A program made the translations under genes and the position numbers. From contig JBMOOQ010000013.1 of NCBI GenBank assembly GCA_049324435.1, positions 20,644-84,643 on the forward strand: a stretch of 64,000 nucleotides of DNA. The letters run 5' to 3'. The stretch's first letter is position 1. Every line of letters begins with the position of its first letter. The stretch is from Pseudorhodoplanes sp049324435. Lineage in GTDB: Bacteria > Pseudomonadota > Alphaproteobacteria > Rhizobiales > Xanthobacteraceae. The notes under the pieces were generated by a model. It saw only the letters and a list, made by a program, of their open reading frames with translations, made no database searches and was not told where the DNA came from. Of this stretch, positions 43,201 through 52,683 are shown in pieces.

Positions 43201-46188
43201 TCACTCCGCCGCCTTGCGCAGTGTGTCCCATTCGCGGAGCGCCTGCGCGTCGCGCGGGGTCACGTCGGGATATTGCGGGTCCTCGCCGACGCTTTCACTG
43301 ATCTTCCAGGAGCGCGCGCATTTTTTGCCATGCGCACGCGCGGGCACGACCGCGACGCCGCGCACATCGTCGAGACGGAACGCGTCCGCGGGGCCCTCGC
43401 CTTCGGCAAGCGTTGCATTCGAGGTGATGCAGATCTCCGCAAGATCGGCGTCGACGATGGCATTAAAGAGGTCGAGGTCGGACACATAGACGATCGGCGC
43501 CGCTTCGAGCGAGGAGCCGATGCGCTTGCCCGCCCGTTCCAGTTCCAGCGCGCCGGTGACGACGCGGCGCACATTCCTGATCTTGCGCCATTTCTCCGCG
43601 AGCTTGTCGTTGCGCCAGGCCGCCGGCACGTCGGGGAACAGCTGCAGATGCACCGAGGCAGCGTCGTCGCCGTAACGCGACAGCCACGCTTCCTCTGCGG
43701 TGAAGCACAGCATCGGCGCGAGCCAGGTCACCGTGCAGCGGAACAGATGATCGATCACCGTCAGCGCGGCCTTGCGCTTCATCGACGAGATCGGATCGCA
43801 ATACAGCGTGTCCTTGCGGATATCGAAATAGAAGGCGGAGAGATCCGACGTCATGAAGGCGTTGAGCATCGCGAAGATGCGCTTGTAGTCGAAGGCGCGG
43901 TACGCTTCCTTCACCGTCGCATCGAGCTCGGCGAGCCGGTGCAGCATGAGCCGCTCCAGTTCCGGCATCTTGTCGACCGAAACGCGCTCGTCGTCATGGA
44001 AATGCGCGAGCGAACCGAGCATCCAGCGGATGGTGTTGCGCAGCTTGCGATAGGTCTCGACGTTGGTTTTCAGGATTTCCGGACCGATGCGCAGATCGTC
44101 GGCATAGTCGGACGCGCAGGCCCACATGCGCAGGATGTCGGCGCCGGAATTCTTGATGACATCCTGCGGCGCCACCGTATTGCCGAGCGACTTCGACATC
44201 TTGCGGCCGTGCTCGTCGAGCACGAAGCCGTGGGTCAGCACCATGTCGAACGGCGCAATGCCGCGGGTGCCGCAGCTTTCCAGCAGCGAGGACTGGAACC
44301 AGCCGCGATGCTGGTCCGAGCCTTCAAGGTACATCACCGTGTCCGTGCCGCCTGCATGTTTGCGGACGATGCCCTTGAGCTGCGGGAAGTTCTTTTCGTC
44401 TTCCAGCACAAAAGCATGGGTCGAGCCGGAATCGAACCAGACGTCGAGAATGTCGTCGACCTTCTGCCAGCCTTCCTTCGCGCGGTCGCCGAGGAAGCGC
44501 GCGGCTGCGCCTTCCGCGTACCAGGCGTCGGCACCTTCCTTCTCGAAGGCATCGCCGATCCGTTTGTTAACGGCGGGATCGTTCAGGATCTCGACCGAGC
44601 CATCGGGCTTTTCCTTCACAAACACCGCAATCGGCACACCCCAGGCGCGCTGACGCGAGATCACCCAGTCCGGCCGGCTCTCGATCATGCCGGTGATGCG
44701 GTTTTCGCCTGCGGCGGGGATCCACTGCGTGACGGAGATCGCGGTCATCGCGCGGTGGCGCAACGTGTCGCCCTTCCCCGCGATATCCTTGTCCATCGCA
44801 ATGAACCATTGCGGCGTGTTGCGGAAGATGACGGGTTTCTTCGAGCGCCAGGAATGCGGATATTGGTGCTTGAGCCGGCCGCGTGCGATCAGCATGCCGG
44901 CATCGATCAGCGCCTTGATGACGGCCTCGTTGGCGTCACCCTTCTCGCCCTTGTCGGTGATGACGCGCTTGCCGGTGAAGCCCGGCGCATGGGCGGTGAG
45001 TGCGCCGTTCTCGTCAACGGTATAGGGGATCGCGGTACCAATGCCCCGAGATTCCAACTCACGTGCGTTTGCAGTCCAGACTTCGAAGTCCTCGCGGCCG
45101 TGGCCAGGCGCAGTATGAACGAAGCCGGTGCCGGTGTCGTCGGTCACGTGATCGCCAGGCAGCATCGGCACGGTGAAATCGTAACCGAGCGAACGCAGCG
45201 GATGCGCGCAGCCGAGATCGGCAAGGTCGGCGGCCGGCACGTCGGCGATCTTGTCGTAGCCGGTGACACGCGCCTGCTTGAACACGTCGCCTGCGAGATT
45301 CTCCGAGAGGATCAGCAGATCGCCGAATTTCGCCCAGTTGTCCGGCGCAGCGTCGGTGACCTTGTAGAGCGCGTATTTGACCTTGGGCGAGTAGCTGATC
45401 GCGCGGTTGCCCGGCAGCGTCCAGGGTGTTGTGGTCCAGATCACCACCGACGCGCCCTTGTATTTTTTCTCCAGCGCCTTGTGCCGCTTGCCGCGCGCGA
45501 AGCGCACCGGAAACTTCACCCACACGGTATCGCTCGTATAATCCTCGTATTCGACCTCGGCCTCGGCGAGCGCGGTCTTTTCCACCACGCTCCACATCAC
45601 CGGCTTCGATCCGCGATACAGCGTGCCGTTCTGCGCGAACTTCATGATTTCGCGCGCGATCTGCGCTTCGGCCGCAAAGCTCATCGTGGTGTAGGGATGA
45701 TCCCAGTCGCCCTCGACGCCGAGCCGCTTGAATTCCTCGCGCTGCACGTTGAGCCAGTGCTGCGCATAGGCGCGGCATTCCTGCCGGAATGCGATCATGG
45801 CGGCGGGATCGGAGAAGTCCGGCTTGGCCTTGTTCTTCGAGCGATAATTCTCCTCCTCGACCTTCCACTCGATCGGAAGGCCGTGGCAGTCCCAGCCCGG
45901 TACATAATTGGAATCGTAACCCAGCATCTGCTGGCTGCGCGTCACCACGTCCTTCAGGATCTTGTTGAGCGCGGTGCCGATATGAATGTTGCCGTTGGCA
46001 TAGGGCGGGCCGTCATGGAGGATGAATTTCGCCCGGCCCTTGGCGGCCTCGCGCAGCTTGCGATACAGATTCTCGTCCTTCCAGCGCTTGAGCAGCAAAG
46101 GCTCGCGCTCGGGCAGGCCGGCGCGCATCGGAAATTCGGTGCGCGGCAGGAACAGGGTCTCGGAATAGTCGCGTTCAGTCTTCGTCAT
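43201..46188 (-). CDS. ileS: Isoleucyl-tRNA synthetase
   Basis: Charges tRNA-Ile. The 995-residue protein has class I motif PPYANGNIHIGT (61-72) and KMSKS in HGRKMSKSLGN, the CP1 editing domain between them (with TWTTTP-type signature as VIWTTTPWTLPGNRAI), and a C-terminal anticodon-binding region. A long open frame on the opposite strand (43126-46221) is antisense noise from codon bias. It leads the ileS-lspA block. Confidence 0.97.
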   Translation of the reverse strand: MTKTERDYSETLFLPRTEFPMRAGLPEREPLLLKRWKDENLYRKLREAAKGRAKFILHDGPPYANGNIHIGTALNKILKDVVTRSQQMLGYDSNYVPGWDCHGLPIEWKVEEENYRSKNKAKPDFSDPAAMIAFRQECRAYAQHWLNVQREEFKRLGVEGDWDHPYTTMSFAAEAQIAREIMKFAQNGTLYRGSKPVMWSVVEKTALAEAEVEYEDYTSDTVWVKFPVRFARGKRHKALEKKYKGASVVIWTTTPWTLPGNRAISYSPKVKYALYKVTDAAPDNWAKFGDLLILSENLAGDVFKQARVTGYDKIADVPAADLADLGCAHPLRSLGYDFTVPMLPGDHVTDDTGTGFVHTAPGHGREDFEVWTANARELESRGIGTAIPYTVDENGALTAHAPGFTGKRVITDKGEKGDANEAVIKALIDAGMLIARGRLKHQYPHSWRSKKPVIFRNTPQWFIAMDKDIAGKGDTLRHRAMTAISVTQWIPAAGENRITGMIESRPDWVISRQRAWGVPIAVFVKEKPDGSVEILNDPAVNKRIGDAFEKEGADAWYAEGAAARFLGDRAKEGWQKVDDILDVWFDSGSTHAFVLEDEKNFPQLKGIVRKHAGGTDTVMYLEGSDQHRGWFQSSLLESCGTRGIAPFDMVLTHGFVLDEHGRKMSKSLGNTVAPQDVIKNSGADILRMWACASDYADDLRIGPEILKTNVETYRKLRNTIRWMLGSLAHFHDDERVSVDKMPELERLMLHRLAELDATVKEAYRAFDYKRIFAMLNAFMTSDLSAFYFDIRKDTLYCDPISSMKRKAALTVIDHLFRCTVTWLAPMLCFTAEEAWLSRYGDDAASVHLQLFPDVPAAWRNDKLAEKWRKIRNVRRVVTGALELERAGKRIGSSLEAAPIVYVSDLDLFNAIVDADLAEICITSNATLAEGEGPADAFRLDDVRGVAVVPARAHGKKCARSWKISESVGEDPQYPDVTPRDAQALREWDTLRKAAE

Positions 46189-46266
46189 GTCGGGAAATCG
46201 CCTCTGGCGGGGCGTGTGTAGCAGGCGTGCCGCGATGCGAAAAGGCGCGATACCGCGCGGGCCGGG

Positions 46267-47250
46267 TCAAATCTGCCCAAGCGGCGGAAAAGCGCCCGGA
46301 CTGCGGGCGAGCGCATCGCGGGCCCGCTCGGCATCGAGGTTCATCTGGGCCGTCAGCGCCTCCATCGAGGCAAATTTCTCCTCCGGCCGGATCCAGCCGA
46401 TCAGCGCGACGTCGATGACCTTACCGTAAAGATCGCCGGAAAAGCCGAACAGGAACACCTCCAGCAGCGGCGCCCCGTTGTCGAAGGTCGGACGGCGGCC
46501 GAAGCTTGCCACCCCGTCGTAGCGGGCCGCGCCAATCCCGACCCGGACGGCATAGATGCCGTGCTTGAGGCCGCAGGCCGGGTCGAGCCGCAGATTGGCG
46601 GTCGGGAAGCCCATCTCGCGGCCGCGCTTCTCGCCATGGATGACCTCGCCCGACACGAACCAGGGATAGCCAAGGAGTTCGGCCGCCTCGACCACACGGC
46701 CGGCTTCGAGCGCGGTGCGGATGGTGCCGGACGAGACCGGCCGGCCCTCGTCCTCGAGCTTGGGCGCGACATCGACGGGAAAGCCGTGGCGCTTGCCGGC
46801 CTCCGTCAGAAAGGCGGGCGAGCCCCCCCGCCCCTGCCCGAAATGGAAATCGAAGCCGATGGCAACCCCGCTGACACCGAGCCGCCCGACCAGGATGTCC
46901 GACACAAATTGCTCTGCCGGCAGTCCGGCCAGCGCGGCGTTGAAGGTCAGTACCACCGCGCCGTCGAGCCCGGTCGATGCCAGCAGCCGGAGCTTCTGGC
47001 GCGCGTCGGTCAGACGGAACAGCGGCACGTCGGGACGGAAATAGCTGCGCGGATGCGGCTCCAGCGTCAGCACCGCGGACGGCTTGCCCGCCGCGGCGGC
47101 CCGCTTCATCGCGAAATCGATGACAAACCGGTGGCCGCGATGCACGCCGTCGAAATTGCCGATCGCAACCACCGCACCGCGCAGCTTTGCGATTTCGGGG
47201 CCATCGTCGCGGACCACTACAAACGGCTTCTGTCGTTCGGATTGCAGCAT
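46267..47250 (-). CDS. ribF: Bifunctional riboflavin kinase / FAD synthetase
   Basis: Makes FMN and then FAD. The 327-residue protein has an N-terminal nucleotidyltransferase domain (IGNFDGVHRGH) and a C-terminal flavokinase domain (GEVIHGEKRGREMGFPTANL, then IYAVRVGIGA). It lies upstream of ileS on the same strand with a 78-base gap. Confidence 0.95.
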   Translation of the reverse strand: MLQSERQKPFVVVRDDGPEIAKLRGAVVAIGNFDGVHRGHRFVIDFAMKRAAAAGKPSAVLTLEPHPRSYFRPDVPLFRLTDARQKLRLLASTGLDGAVVLTFNAALAGLPAEQFVSDILVGRLGVSGVAIGFDFHFGQGRGGSPAFLTEAGKRHGFPVDVAPKLEDEGRPVSSGTIRTALEAGRVVEAAELLGYPWFVSGEVIHGEKRGREMGFPTANLRLDPACGLKHGIYAVRVGIGAARYDGVASFGRRPTFDNGAPLLEVFLFGFSGDLYGKVIDVALIGWIRPEEKFASMEALTAQMNLDAERARDALARSPGAFPPLGQI

Positions 47251-47331
47251 GAAAAACTGGGAGAGGTCATGATCGCGGTTGCCGACACCGTGTCGGCCCG
47301 CCGCCGCCGCAAGTCAAGTGAAGTCGCGCCG

Positions 47332-47799
47332 TCACGCTTTAGGGCGGCCCGGCACCGATACGATCGCCTCGCCGTCCAGCACAGTGGCGTTGTCCACCAG
47401 CGCCTCGCAGCGCAGCCGGACCTTGCGTCCTTCCGGCACGAGCTCGATCACCTCGACGATCACCGTCACCACATCGCCGATCCTGACCGGGGCGTGGAAG
47501 TTCAAGGTCTGCGACCGGTAGACCGCGCCCGCACCCGGCAGCCGGGTCCCGAGCACGGCCGAGATCAGACTCGCGGTGTAAAGACCGTGGGCAATGCGCT
47601 GACCGAAACGCGTGCCCTGCGCATAGGTGTCGCAGAGATGGATCGGATTCTCGTCGCCCGAAATATTTGCGAAGCCGACGACATCGGTTTCCATCACCGA
47701 TTTCATCAATGTCTCGCGCATGCCGACATGCAGGTCCTCGAAGCACAGCGTGCGGACCATGCGAGGATCGATGGCGGCTTTGACGGGCGCTGTTGTCAT
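47332..47799 (-). CDS. MaoC-family dehydratase
   Basis: A 155-residue single-hotdog (R)-specific enoyl-CoA hydratase-like protein with the catalytic pattern ANISGDENPIHLCDTYA and GQRIAHGLYTASLISAVLGTRLPG. It is distinct from the MaoC pair at 14729-15690. It could supply hydroxyacyl-CoA for PHA or fatty acid metabolism, but substrate is unknown. It is divergent from the CheY-like gene across 233 bases. Confidence 0.88.
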   Translation of the reverse strand: MTTAPVKAAIDPRMVRTLCFEDLHVGMRETLMKSVMETDVVGFANISGDENPIHLCDTYAQGTRFGQRIAHGLYTASLISAVLGTRLPGAGAVYRSQTLNFHAPVRIGDVVTVIVEVIELVPEGRKVRLRCEALVDNATVLDGEAIVSVPGRPKA

Positions 47800-47819
47800 A
47801 TCGCTTTTCGTCGCGGCAG

Positions 47820-47834
47820 TTAACGAAGTCTAAA
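47820..47834. promoter_or_regulatory. CtrA-like site (TTAA-N7-TAAA)
   Basis: TTAA, seven bases, TAAA lies in the divergent region between the MaoC and CheY-like genes. It is one base from the CtrA consensus TTAA-N7-TTAA. CtrA controls many alphaproteobacterial motility and cell-cycle genes, so the site is plausible, but a single near match is weak evidence. Confidence 0.25.
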
Positions 47835-47986
47835 TTGCTGCAGGCTTGGGCAGCGCGCAATCCGCCTTTAGACAGATTTTGCCTGCATTTTTGGCTCTGC
47901 CGGCTGGCGCCCACAAATCTTGCGGACTTAACGGATGTTCAAGGCCCGGATGCTAACGTGGAATACATTGGGCAACGCGCTCGATA

Positions 47987-48014
47987 GCGGCCGCCGAATT
48001 GCTATTCGGCCGCG
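47987..48014 (+). promoter_or_regulatory. Imperfect hairpin just before the CheY-like gene
   Basis: GCGGCCGCCGAAT and ATTCGGCCGC (about 10 paired bases with a two-base bulge) flank the loop TGCT directly upstream of the Shine-Dalgarno (GGAG, 48020-48023). It could form an mRNA hairpin affecting translation of the response regulator. Confidence 0.35.
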
Positions 48015-48032
48015 ATGACGGAGCTTGTGGCG

Positions 48033-48431
48033 ATGGCTGTCGATCTTTCAATGCCAATTTTGGTTGTCGACGATTACAACACCATGGTTCGTATTATCCG
48101 CAATCTTCTGCGGCAGGTCGGTTTTCGCAATGTCGACGACGCATCGGACGGCATCAGCGCACTGCGCCGGCTGCGGGAAAAGAAGTACGCTCTGGTCGTG
48201 TCCGACTGGAACATGGAACCGATGACCGGCTACGAACTGCTCAAGGAAATGCGCGCAGACCCGGAGCTTGCCTCGGTGCCGTTCATCATGGTCACGGCTG
48301 AATCGAAGACCGAGAATGTCATCGCTGCCAAAAAGGCCGGCGTCAGCAACTACATCGTGAAGCCGTTCAACGCGGCGACGCTGAAAGCGAAGATCGACGC
48401 GATCTTTGCCGAACAGCCGCACGCGGCCTGA
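48033..48431 (+). CDS. Single-domain response regulator (CheY-like)
   Basis: A 132-residue receiver-only protein. The acidic pocket is at VVDDY (11-15), phospho-acceptor Asp58 in VVSDWNMEPMTG, Thr88 in MVTAES and Lys110 in IVKPF. There is no output domain, so it acts by protein contact, as in chemotaxis or phosphorelay. The ATG at 48033 has GGAG nine bases upstream, which decides it over 48015. No chemotaxis genes are adjacent; the nearest motility-related candidate is the TipF-like protein downstream. Target unknown. Confidence 0.88.
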   Translation: MAVDLSMPILVVDDYNTMVRIIRNLLRQVGFRNVDDASDGISALRRLREKKYALVVSDWNMEPMTGYELLKEMRADPELASVPFIMVTAESKTENVIAAKKAGVSNYIVKPFNAATLKAKIDAIFAEQPHAA

Positions 48432-48441
48432 TTTCGTTATT

Positions 48442-49299
48442 CTACCACATCAGCCGGCGTGCGATCGCGCGCGGCTTTCCGCCGGCCGCGATCAGCACAC
48501 GCTCGACCGCATCCGGATCGGGATTGTCACGGCCGCCGAACTCGGCCGCGTGAATGCCTGCGGTCACGAACAGGCAGTCGATACCGTAGGACGCGGCCCC
48601 CGTGAAGTCGGTGCGCACCGCATCACCGATCGCAAGCACGCGCTTGCGATCGACGGGTTTACCCCGCACGTGCTGTGCAAGCTTCAGCGCAAGATCGTAG
48701 ATCGGTGCATAGGGTTTTCCGGCGTAAAGCACCTCGCCGCCCAGCCGGGCATACAGGTCTGCAATCGCGCCGGCGCAGTAGAGCAATTGCTCGCCGCGCT
48801 CGACCACGACATCCGGATTGCCGCACACCATGAACAGCCTGCGCGCGAGCAATTGTTCGAGCAGGACGCGATAGCTCTCCGGCGTTTCGGTATCCTCGTT
48901 GAACAACCCGGAACAGATCACGTAATCGGCAGTCTCGGCCGGTGCGAAGGTCACCGCGAGTCCGTCAAAGATCGCAAGGTCGCGCTTCGGTCCGATATGG
49001 TAGATCGACTGTCCGGGCCGCTTCGCGATCTCGTCACGGGTGACGTCGCCCGAGCTGACGATCGCATCATAGATCGACCGCGGCGCGCCGAACTGCGCAA
49101 TCTGGGTCGCAACAACGCCGTTCGGCCGCGGCGCATTGGTGATCAGCACCACCGTGCCGCCGCCGTCACGGAAACGGGTCAGCGCATCACAGGCCTCCGG
49201 GAAGGCTGCGACGCCGTTATGGACCACGCCCCAGACGTCGGAGAGAACGACGTCGTAACCGGACGCAATCGCCGAGAAATTGTCGGTGAAGATGGTCAA
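48442..49299 (-). CDS. HAD-superfamily phosphatase (TIGR01459 type)
   Basis: A 285-residue HAD phosphatase with an IIA cap. Motif I is LSDVWGVVHNG (nucleophile Asp21), motif II is VVLITNAPRP, and the C-terminal motif IV region is ALAIGDAVRTDFTGAASYG. It matches the TIGR01459 group of alphaproteobacteria, related to NagD/p-nitrophenyl phosphatases. The start is a TTG at 49299. Substrate unknown. It is convergent with the CheY-like gene and co-directional with the EAL gene. Confidence 0.82.
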   Translation of the reverse strand: MTIFTDNFSAIASGYDVVLSDVWGVVHNGVAAFPEACDALTRFRDGGGTVVLITNAPRPNGVVATQIAQFGAPRSIYDAIVSSGDVTRDEIAKRPGQSIYHIGPKRDLAIFDGLAVTFAPAETADYVICSGLFNEDTETPESYRVLLEQLLARRLFMVCGNPDVVVERGEQLLYCAGAIADLYARLGGEVLYAGKPYAPIYDLALKLAQHVRGKPVDRKRVLAIGDAVRTDFTGAASYGIDCLFVTAGIHAAEFGGRDNPDPDAVERVLIAAGGKPRAIARRLMW

Positions 49300-49362
49300 G
49301 GAAGCAGCCTGGTTGGATCGGAGGGCTGCAGCCTTTAGCGCGCCTTGAGGCTGCCGTCACCC

Positions 49363-50889
49363 TCAGATCGCAGCCCGCACCGCGGCGCCGAGGCTGGTGT
49401 CCGCGGGCGGCCGTTCCGCACTGGGAGCAACCGCGGGAACGCCCTGCAGCGCGTCGGCCCGTACCGGCCGCGGCGCGGAGAACAGGAAGCCCTGACCGAA
49501 GCGGACATCGTAGTCGAGCAGGTCGACCACCCCGGCTTCGGTCTCGATACGCTCAGCGATCAGACTGATGCCGTGACGGCCCAACAGATCGGAGAGATCG
49601 GCAGCATGGATATCGGCTGCGGTTCCGCCCTTGCTCAGCAGAAGCTGCGCCGGCACCTTGACGAAGCGCACGCCAAGCTCGGACAGATCGCGCGGACCGA
49701 TCCGCAGATCGGTCACGTGGTCCATCGAAAAGCGGAAGCCGAGCGCGTTAAGCCCGGCCAGGCTCTCCTGTTCGATCGGCCCCATGGTGCGAAGCGCGCT
49801 CTGGGTGAATTCGAGCGTCAGCGATGAACTCAGCGCGCGATTGGCATCCAGGAAATCATAGAACTGGCGGAAAATCTCGGCGTCGATCAGTGTCGCCATC
49901 GAGATATTGCAGAACAGCCCCACTTCGCGGTTTTTCAGGAGGAGCCGGCGTAACACCTGTACGCAGCGGAAGAGCTGCATATTGTCGATCTTCGGAACCA
50001 GCCCGGCTGTCTCGGCATGGGGCAGGAAATCGCTCGGCAGGATCAGCGTGCCGTCCTCCATGCGCAGCCGGGTCATCGCTTCGTAGTAGCGGACCTTGCG
50101 CTGCGGCAGCGTGACGATCGGCTGGAGATAAAGATCGATCCGGCTGTTCTCGATCGCACCCGAAATGATGGCGGCAATCTCGTCGGCAGTCCGGCCCTTC
50201 AGCGGACCTGTTGCGACGAGTTCATTGACGGGCGCTGGCGGTGGCGCAACAGGCGGCGTCTCCGCAGCGGTGTTATCGACCTTTACGATGGATAGATCGG
50301 GCCTAGGCTCCGCTGCCGGCATGGCAATCGCCGCCGGCGCGGCGGCAGGCTCGGGCGCCAGCGCCGGGGCCGATTCCTTGACAGGGGCCGGGGCGGCAGC
50401 CGGAGCGGCGGCAGGAGCCCCGGCCAGCGCTGCAAATGCGCCAGACCGTTCGATGGCCTCGGCAATCAGAACCGGGGCCGAATGCTTCATTTCCTGAAAC
50501 CGCGCGTCGTGACTTGCAACCGCATCGGCCAGTTCCTTCACCAGAACGCCAAGCTCGCCGATCTCCGCTGCAAGCGCCTCATTCGGCGTGTGTGTGCGTC
50601 TGGCAAGATCCTGGGACTCAAGCGCATGGACTTTCCGGCTCAATTCGCCGACCTGCCGGGCAAGATCCGCAGTTCCGCGTGACAGATCGGCGATCTGGTT
50701 GCCAACATCGTTGCGATCGCGCAGCCGCGCCGAAACGGTATTGTAGAGAGCGAGCGCGGTCATGACCGTGAGTGCGATCACCGCCGATTCGGCACCGGAC
50801 AGACGGAAGACGAGGTAACCGACGGCGCCGATCGATGCGGCGATCAAAATCACGCAAATTGCGATGAAAATGGCTGTCAGCCGCTGCAT
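49363..50889 (-). CDS. Degenerate EAL-domain membrane protein (TipF-like)
   Basis: A 508-residue protein with two N-terminal membrane segments (4-28 and 33-52), a coiled coil (about 60-130), an Ala/Pro-rich linker (155-225) and an EAL domain (232-490). The EAL motif reads EAM (270-272) and the DDFG metal loop is replaced by MDHV, so phosphodiesterase activity is doubtful. This architecture resembles TipF, the Caulobacter c-di-GMP receptor needed for flagellar assembly. Start chosen at Met 50889; upstream residues lack a good start. TipF identity is inference. Confidence 0.78.
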   Translation of the reverse strand: MQRLTAIFIAICVILIAASIGAVGYLVFRLSGAESAVIALTVMTALALYNTVSARLRDRNDVGNQIADLSRGTADLARQVGELSRKVHALESQDLARRTHTPNEALAAEIGELGVLVKELADAVASHDARFQEMKHSAPVLIAEAIERSGAFAALAGAPAAAPAAAPAPVKESAPALAPEPAAAPAAIAMPAAEPRPDLSIVKVDNTAAETPPVAPPPAPVNELVATGPLKGRTADEIAAIISGAIENSRIDLYLQPIVTLPQRKVRYYEAMTRLRMEDGTLILPSDFLPHAETAGLVPKIDNMQLFRCVQVLRRLLLKNREVGLFCNISMATLIDAEIFRQFYDFLDANRALSSSLTLEFTQSALRTMGPIEQESLAGLNALGFRFSMDHVTDLRIGPRDLSELGVRFVKVPAQLLLSKGGTAADIHAADLSDLLGRHGISLIAERIETEAGVVDLLDYDVRFGQGFLFSAPRPVRADALQGVPAVAPSAERPPADTSLGAAVRAAI

Positions 50890-51021
50890 GGAAGCCCCAA
50901 AGGGACAGACCGGCCGCCGCGCCGATTCGCCCATCTGGATATTAATGTCCACGAGCCGCCATCCAAGCGCAAGCAATCCGCCGTCAAAATCTTGCGGACG
51001 GTTGCCGGGCACAGCAGGCTG

Positions 51022-52560
51022 TCAGTGTTGCGGTGGAACGATCCAGTATCCGATCCGGACATTGCTGGGCGCCTTGCGGGCGGCGCCTCTGGTATGCCGC
51101 GGCAGTTCGATGACACCGGGCGGACCTTCGGCGCCGAAAGTCTGGCGCCATTCGTCCACATGCGCCATCGGCAGCCCCTCTTCCCAGACGATCAGGACAC
51201 CGCGCTTTCTGACGTCGTCCATGTCGATCCAGGGGCTGATGCGTGGCCGGCCGTGCACGATCACCCGCGGGCGGTCGGGGGAATAGACCGCGACATTGTT
51301 GGCGGCGAATTCGGTGCCGGCAACATAGGCGAGTTTGGTCCCGGTGATGTCGTGCCATTGCCGAGTCATCTGCGCGGCAAGTGTCTGTCCCGGGAAGTCG
51401 ACCGCCTTCGGACGCGACCGCAGATGCGGGTCGGCGAGCCAGGTCCCGATCCAGATCACGGGCGCTAATACAAACAGAAACATCACACCGGCGGCGAAGA
51501 CCGCCATGCGCCGCGGATCGGACACAGGCCCAAACCACAGGATCGCGGCAAGCGGCAGAAAGGACCAGAGCGGATAACCCCACATCGCGATCGGGGCGCG
51601 ACCGGTGGCGATCGCAACTGCCGTCACCACGATGAAGGGCGCAAGGGCGAGCGTCGTGACGTAGCGGCGCGCAAACCCAGATTGCGGCGTCACCGGCTGC
51701 GCCGGCGCAATCCGCGGAAACAGAGTGACGCCGAGCAAAATCAGCGTCGGATGGATGAAGAAAATCTGGCTCGCGATCCAGGTCAGCGGATAGGTGACGT
51801 ACTGAAACGGCCGCTCCGGAATCTTCGCACGGTTGCTGACATACTCCATCGGCAGGAAGCCGGAATCGACCAGCCACCACGCATTCGGCGCGATGACAAC
51901 GACGAAGGCTGCGGCCATCAGCCACGGCCCCCTTGTGCGCAAGGCCTGCCTTGCGACCGGATCGATCAGAAGGAACAGCGCAAGGCTGATGGCGAGCGCA
52001 AAGGCCGCGTATTTCGACCAGAACGCCAGCGCCAGCATGGCGCCGGCCAGAAGCCAGTCCAGTGCGCGTCCGCGCACCAATCCACGATAGAAAAACAACC
52101 CGGTGAGCGCCCAGAACGGCAATTGCATCTGGTCATGGGCGAACTTCACCGCGGAATAGTTGTAGTAGTGAATGCCGACCAGCGACAGCGTTGCGATCAG
52201 CGCCTGAACCGGCCCGGCAATGTCCCGCGCCAGCAGGTAGACGGCGATGAAGCAGCCTGCGACCGCGAGCGGGCCGAGCAGATAAACCGACCCGATCTGC
52301 CCGGTCAGGCGATAGGCCAGATCGGCCATCCACCACGGCAGCGGCGGGTGCTTCCAGTAACCGAGCTGCCATTCCCTGCCGAGCGCGAGATCCTCGGCAA
52401 GGTCGAGTTCCAGATTGGAGCTGGTCAGCAGCGGCAGGACAAACCAGACCAGAAGGTGCGCGCCGAGCAGGATGGCAAGGGTTTGCCCCGGCTTTCGCAG
52501 TGCGAAATCGACGGTTGCGCCGAGGGCGCCGCCGCCCGCTGTCGCCGTTCTCGCATCCAT
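51022..52560 (-). CDS. GT39-family glycosyltransferase (ArnT-like)
   Basis: A 512-residue membrane enzyme with about 11 hydrophobic segments. The family Asp-Glu active site (here DLAEDLALGREW in the first periplasmic loop) and WKHPPLPWWM are present. Such enzymes transfer a sugar from a polyprenyl phosphate carrier to a periplasmic acceptor, as ArnT does to lipid A or rhizobial GalA transferases. The GT2 enzyme at 52684 is divergent and probably makes the lipid-linked sugar. Acceptor unknown. Confidence 0.85.
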   Translation of the reverse strand: MDARTATAGGGALGATVDFALRKPGQTLAILLGAHLLVWFVLPLLTSSNLELDLAEDLALGREWQLGYWKHPPLPWWMADLAYRLTGQIGSVYLLGPLAVAGCFIAVYLLARDIAGPVQALIATLSLVGIHYYNYSAVKFAHDQMQLPFWALTGLFFYRGLVRGRALDWLLAGAMLALAFWSKYAAFALAISLALFLLIDPVARQALRTRGPWLMAAAFVVVIAPNAWWLVDSGFLPMEYVSNRAKIPERPFQYVTYPLTWIASQIFFIHPTLILLGVTLFPRIAPAQPVTPQSGFARRYVTTLALAPFIVVTAVAIATGRAPIAMWGYPLWSFLPLAAILWFGPVSDPRRMAVFAAGVMFLFVLAPVIWIGTWLADPHLRSRPKAVDFPGQTLAAQMTRQWHDITGTKLAYVAGTEFAANNVAVYSPDRPRVIVHGRPRISPWIDMDDVRKRGVLIVWEEGLPMAHVDEWRQTFGAEGPPGVIELPRHTRGAARKAPSNVRIGYWIVPPQH

Positions 52561-52683
52561 GCTTGCGCCGTAGTATGCCCAACCCGGAATGGCCCTCGCG
52601 GGCCGGCCGGTATTCAGTGCCCGCCAAGCCCTTGCGCGTCAACTCGGGCAAAAGGCGGTCCAGGGAAGGCATGTGACGGGACG

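Noticed and set aside
43126..46221. A 1031-codon open frame on the plus strand opposite ileS
   Set aside because: It mirrors the ileS frame, a by-product of GC-rich third positions; ileS has unmistakable motifs and the antisense translation is Arg/His/Asp-rich noise.
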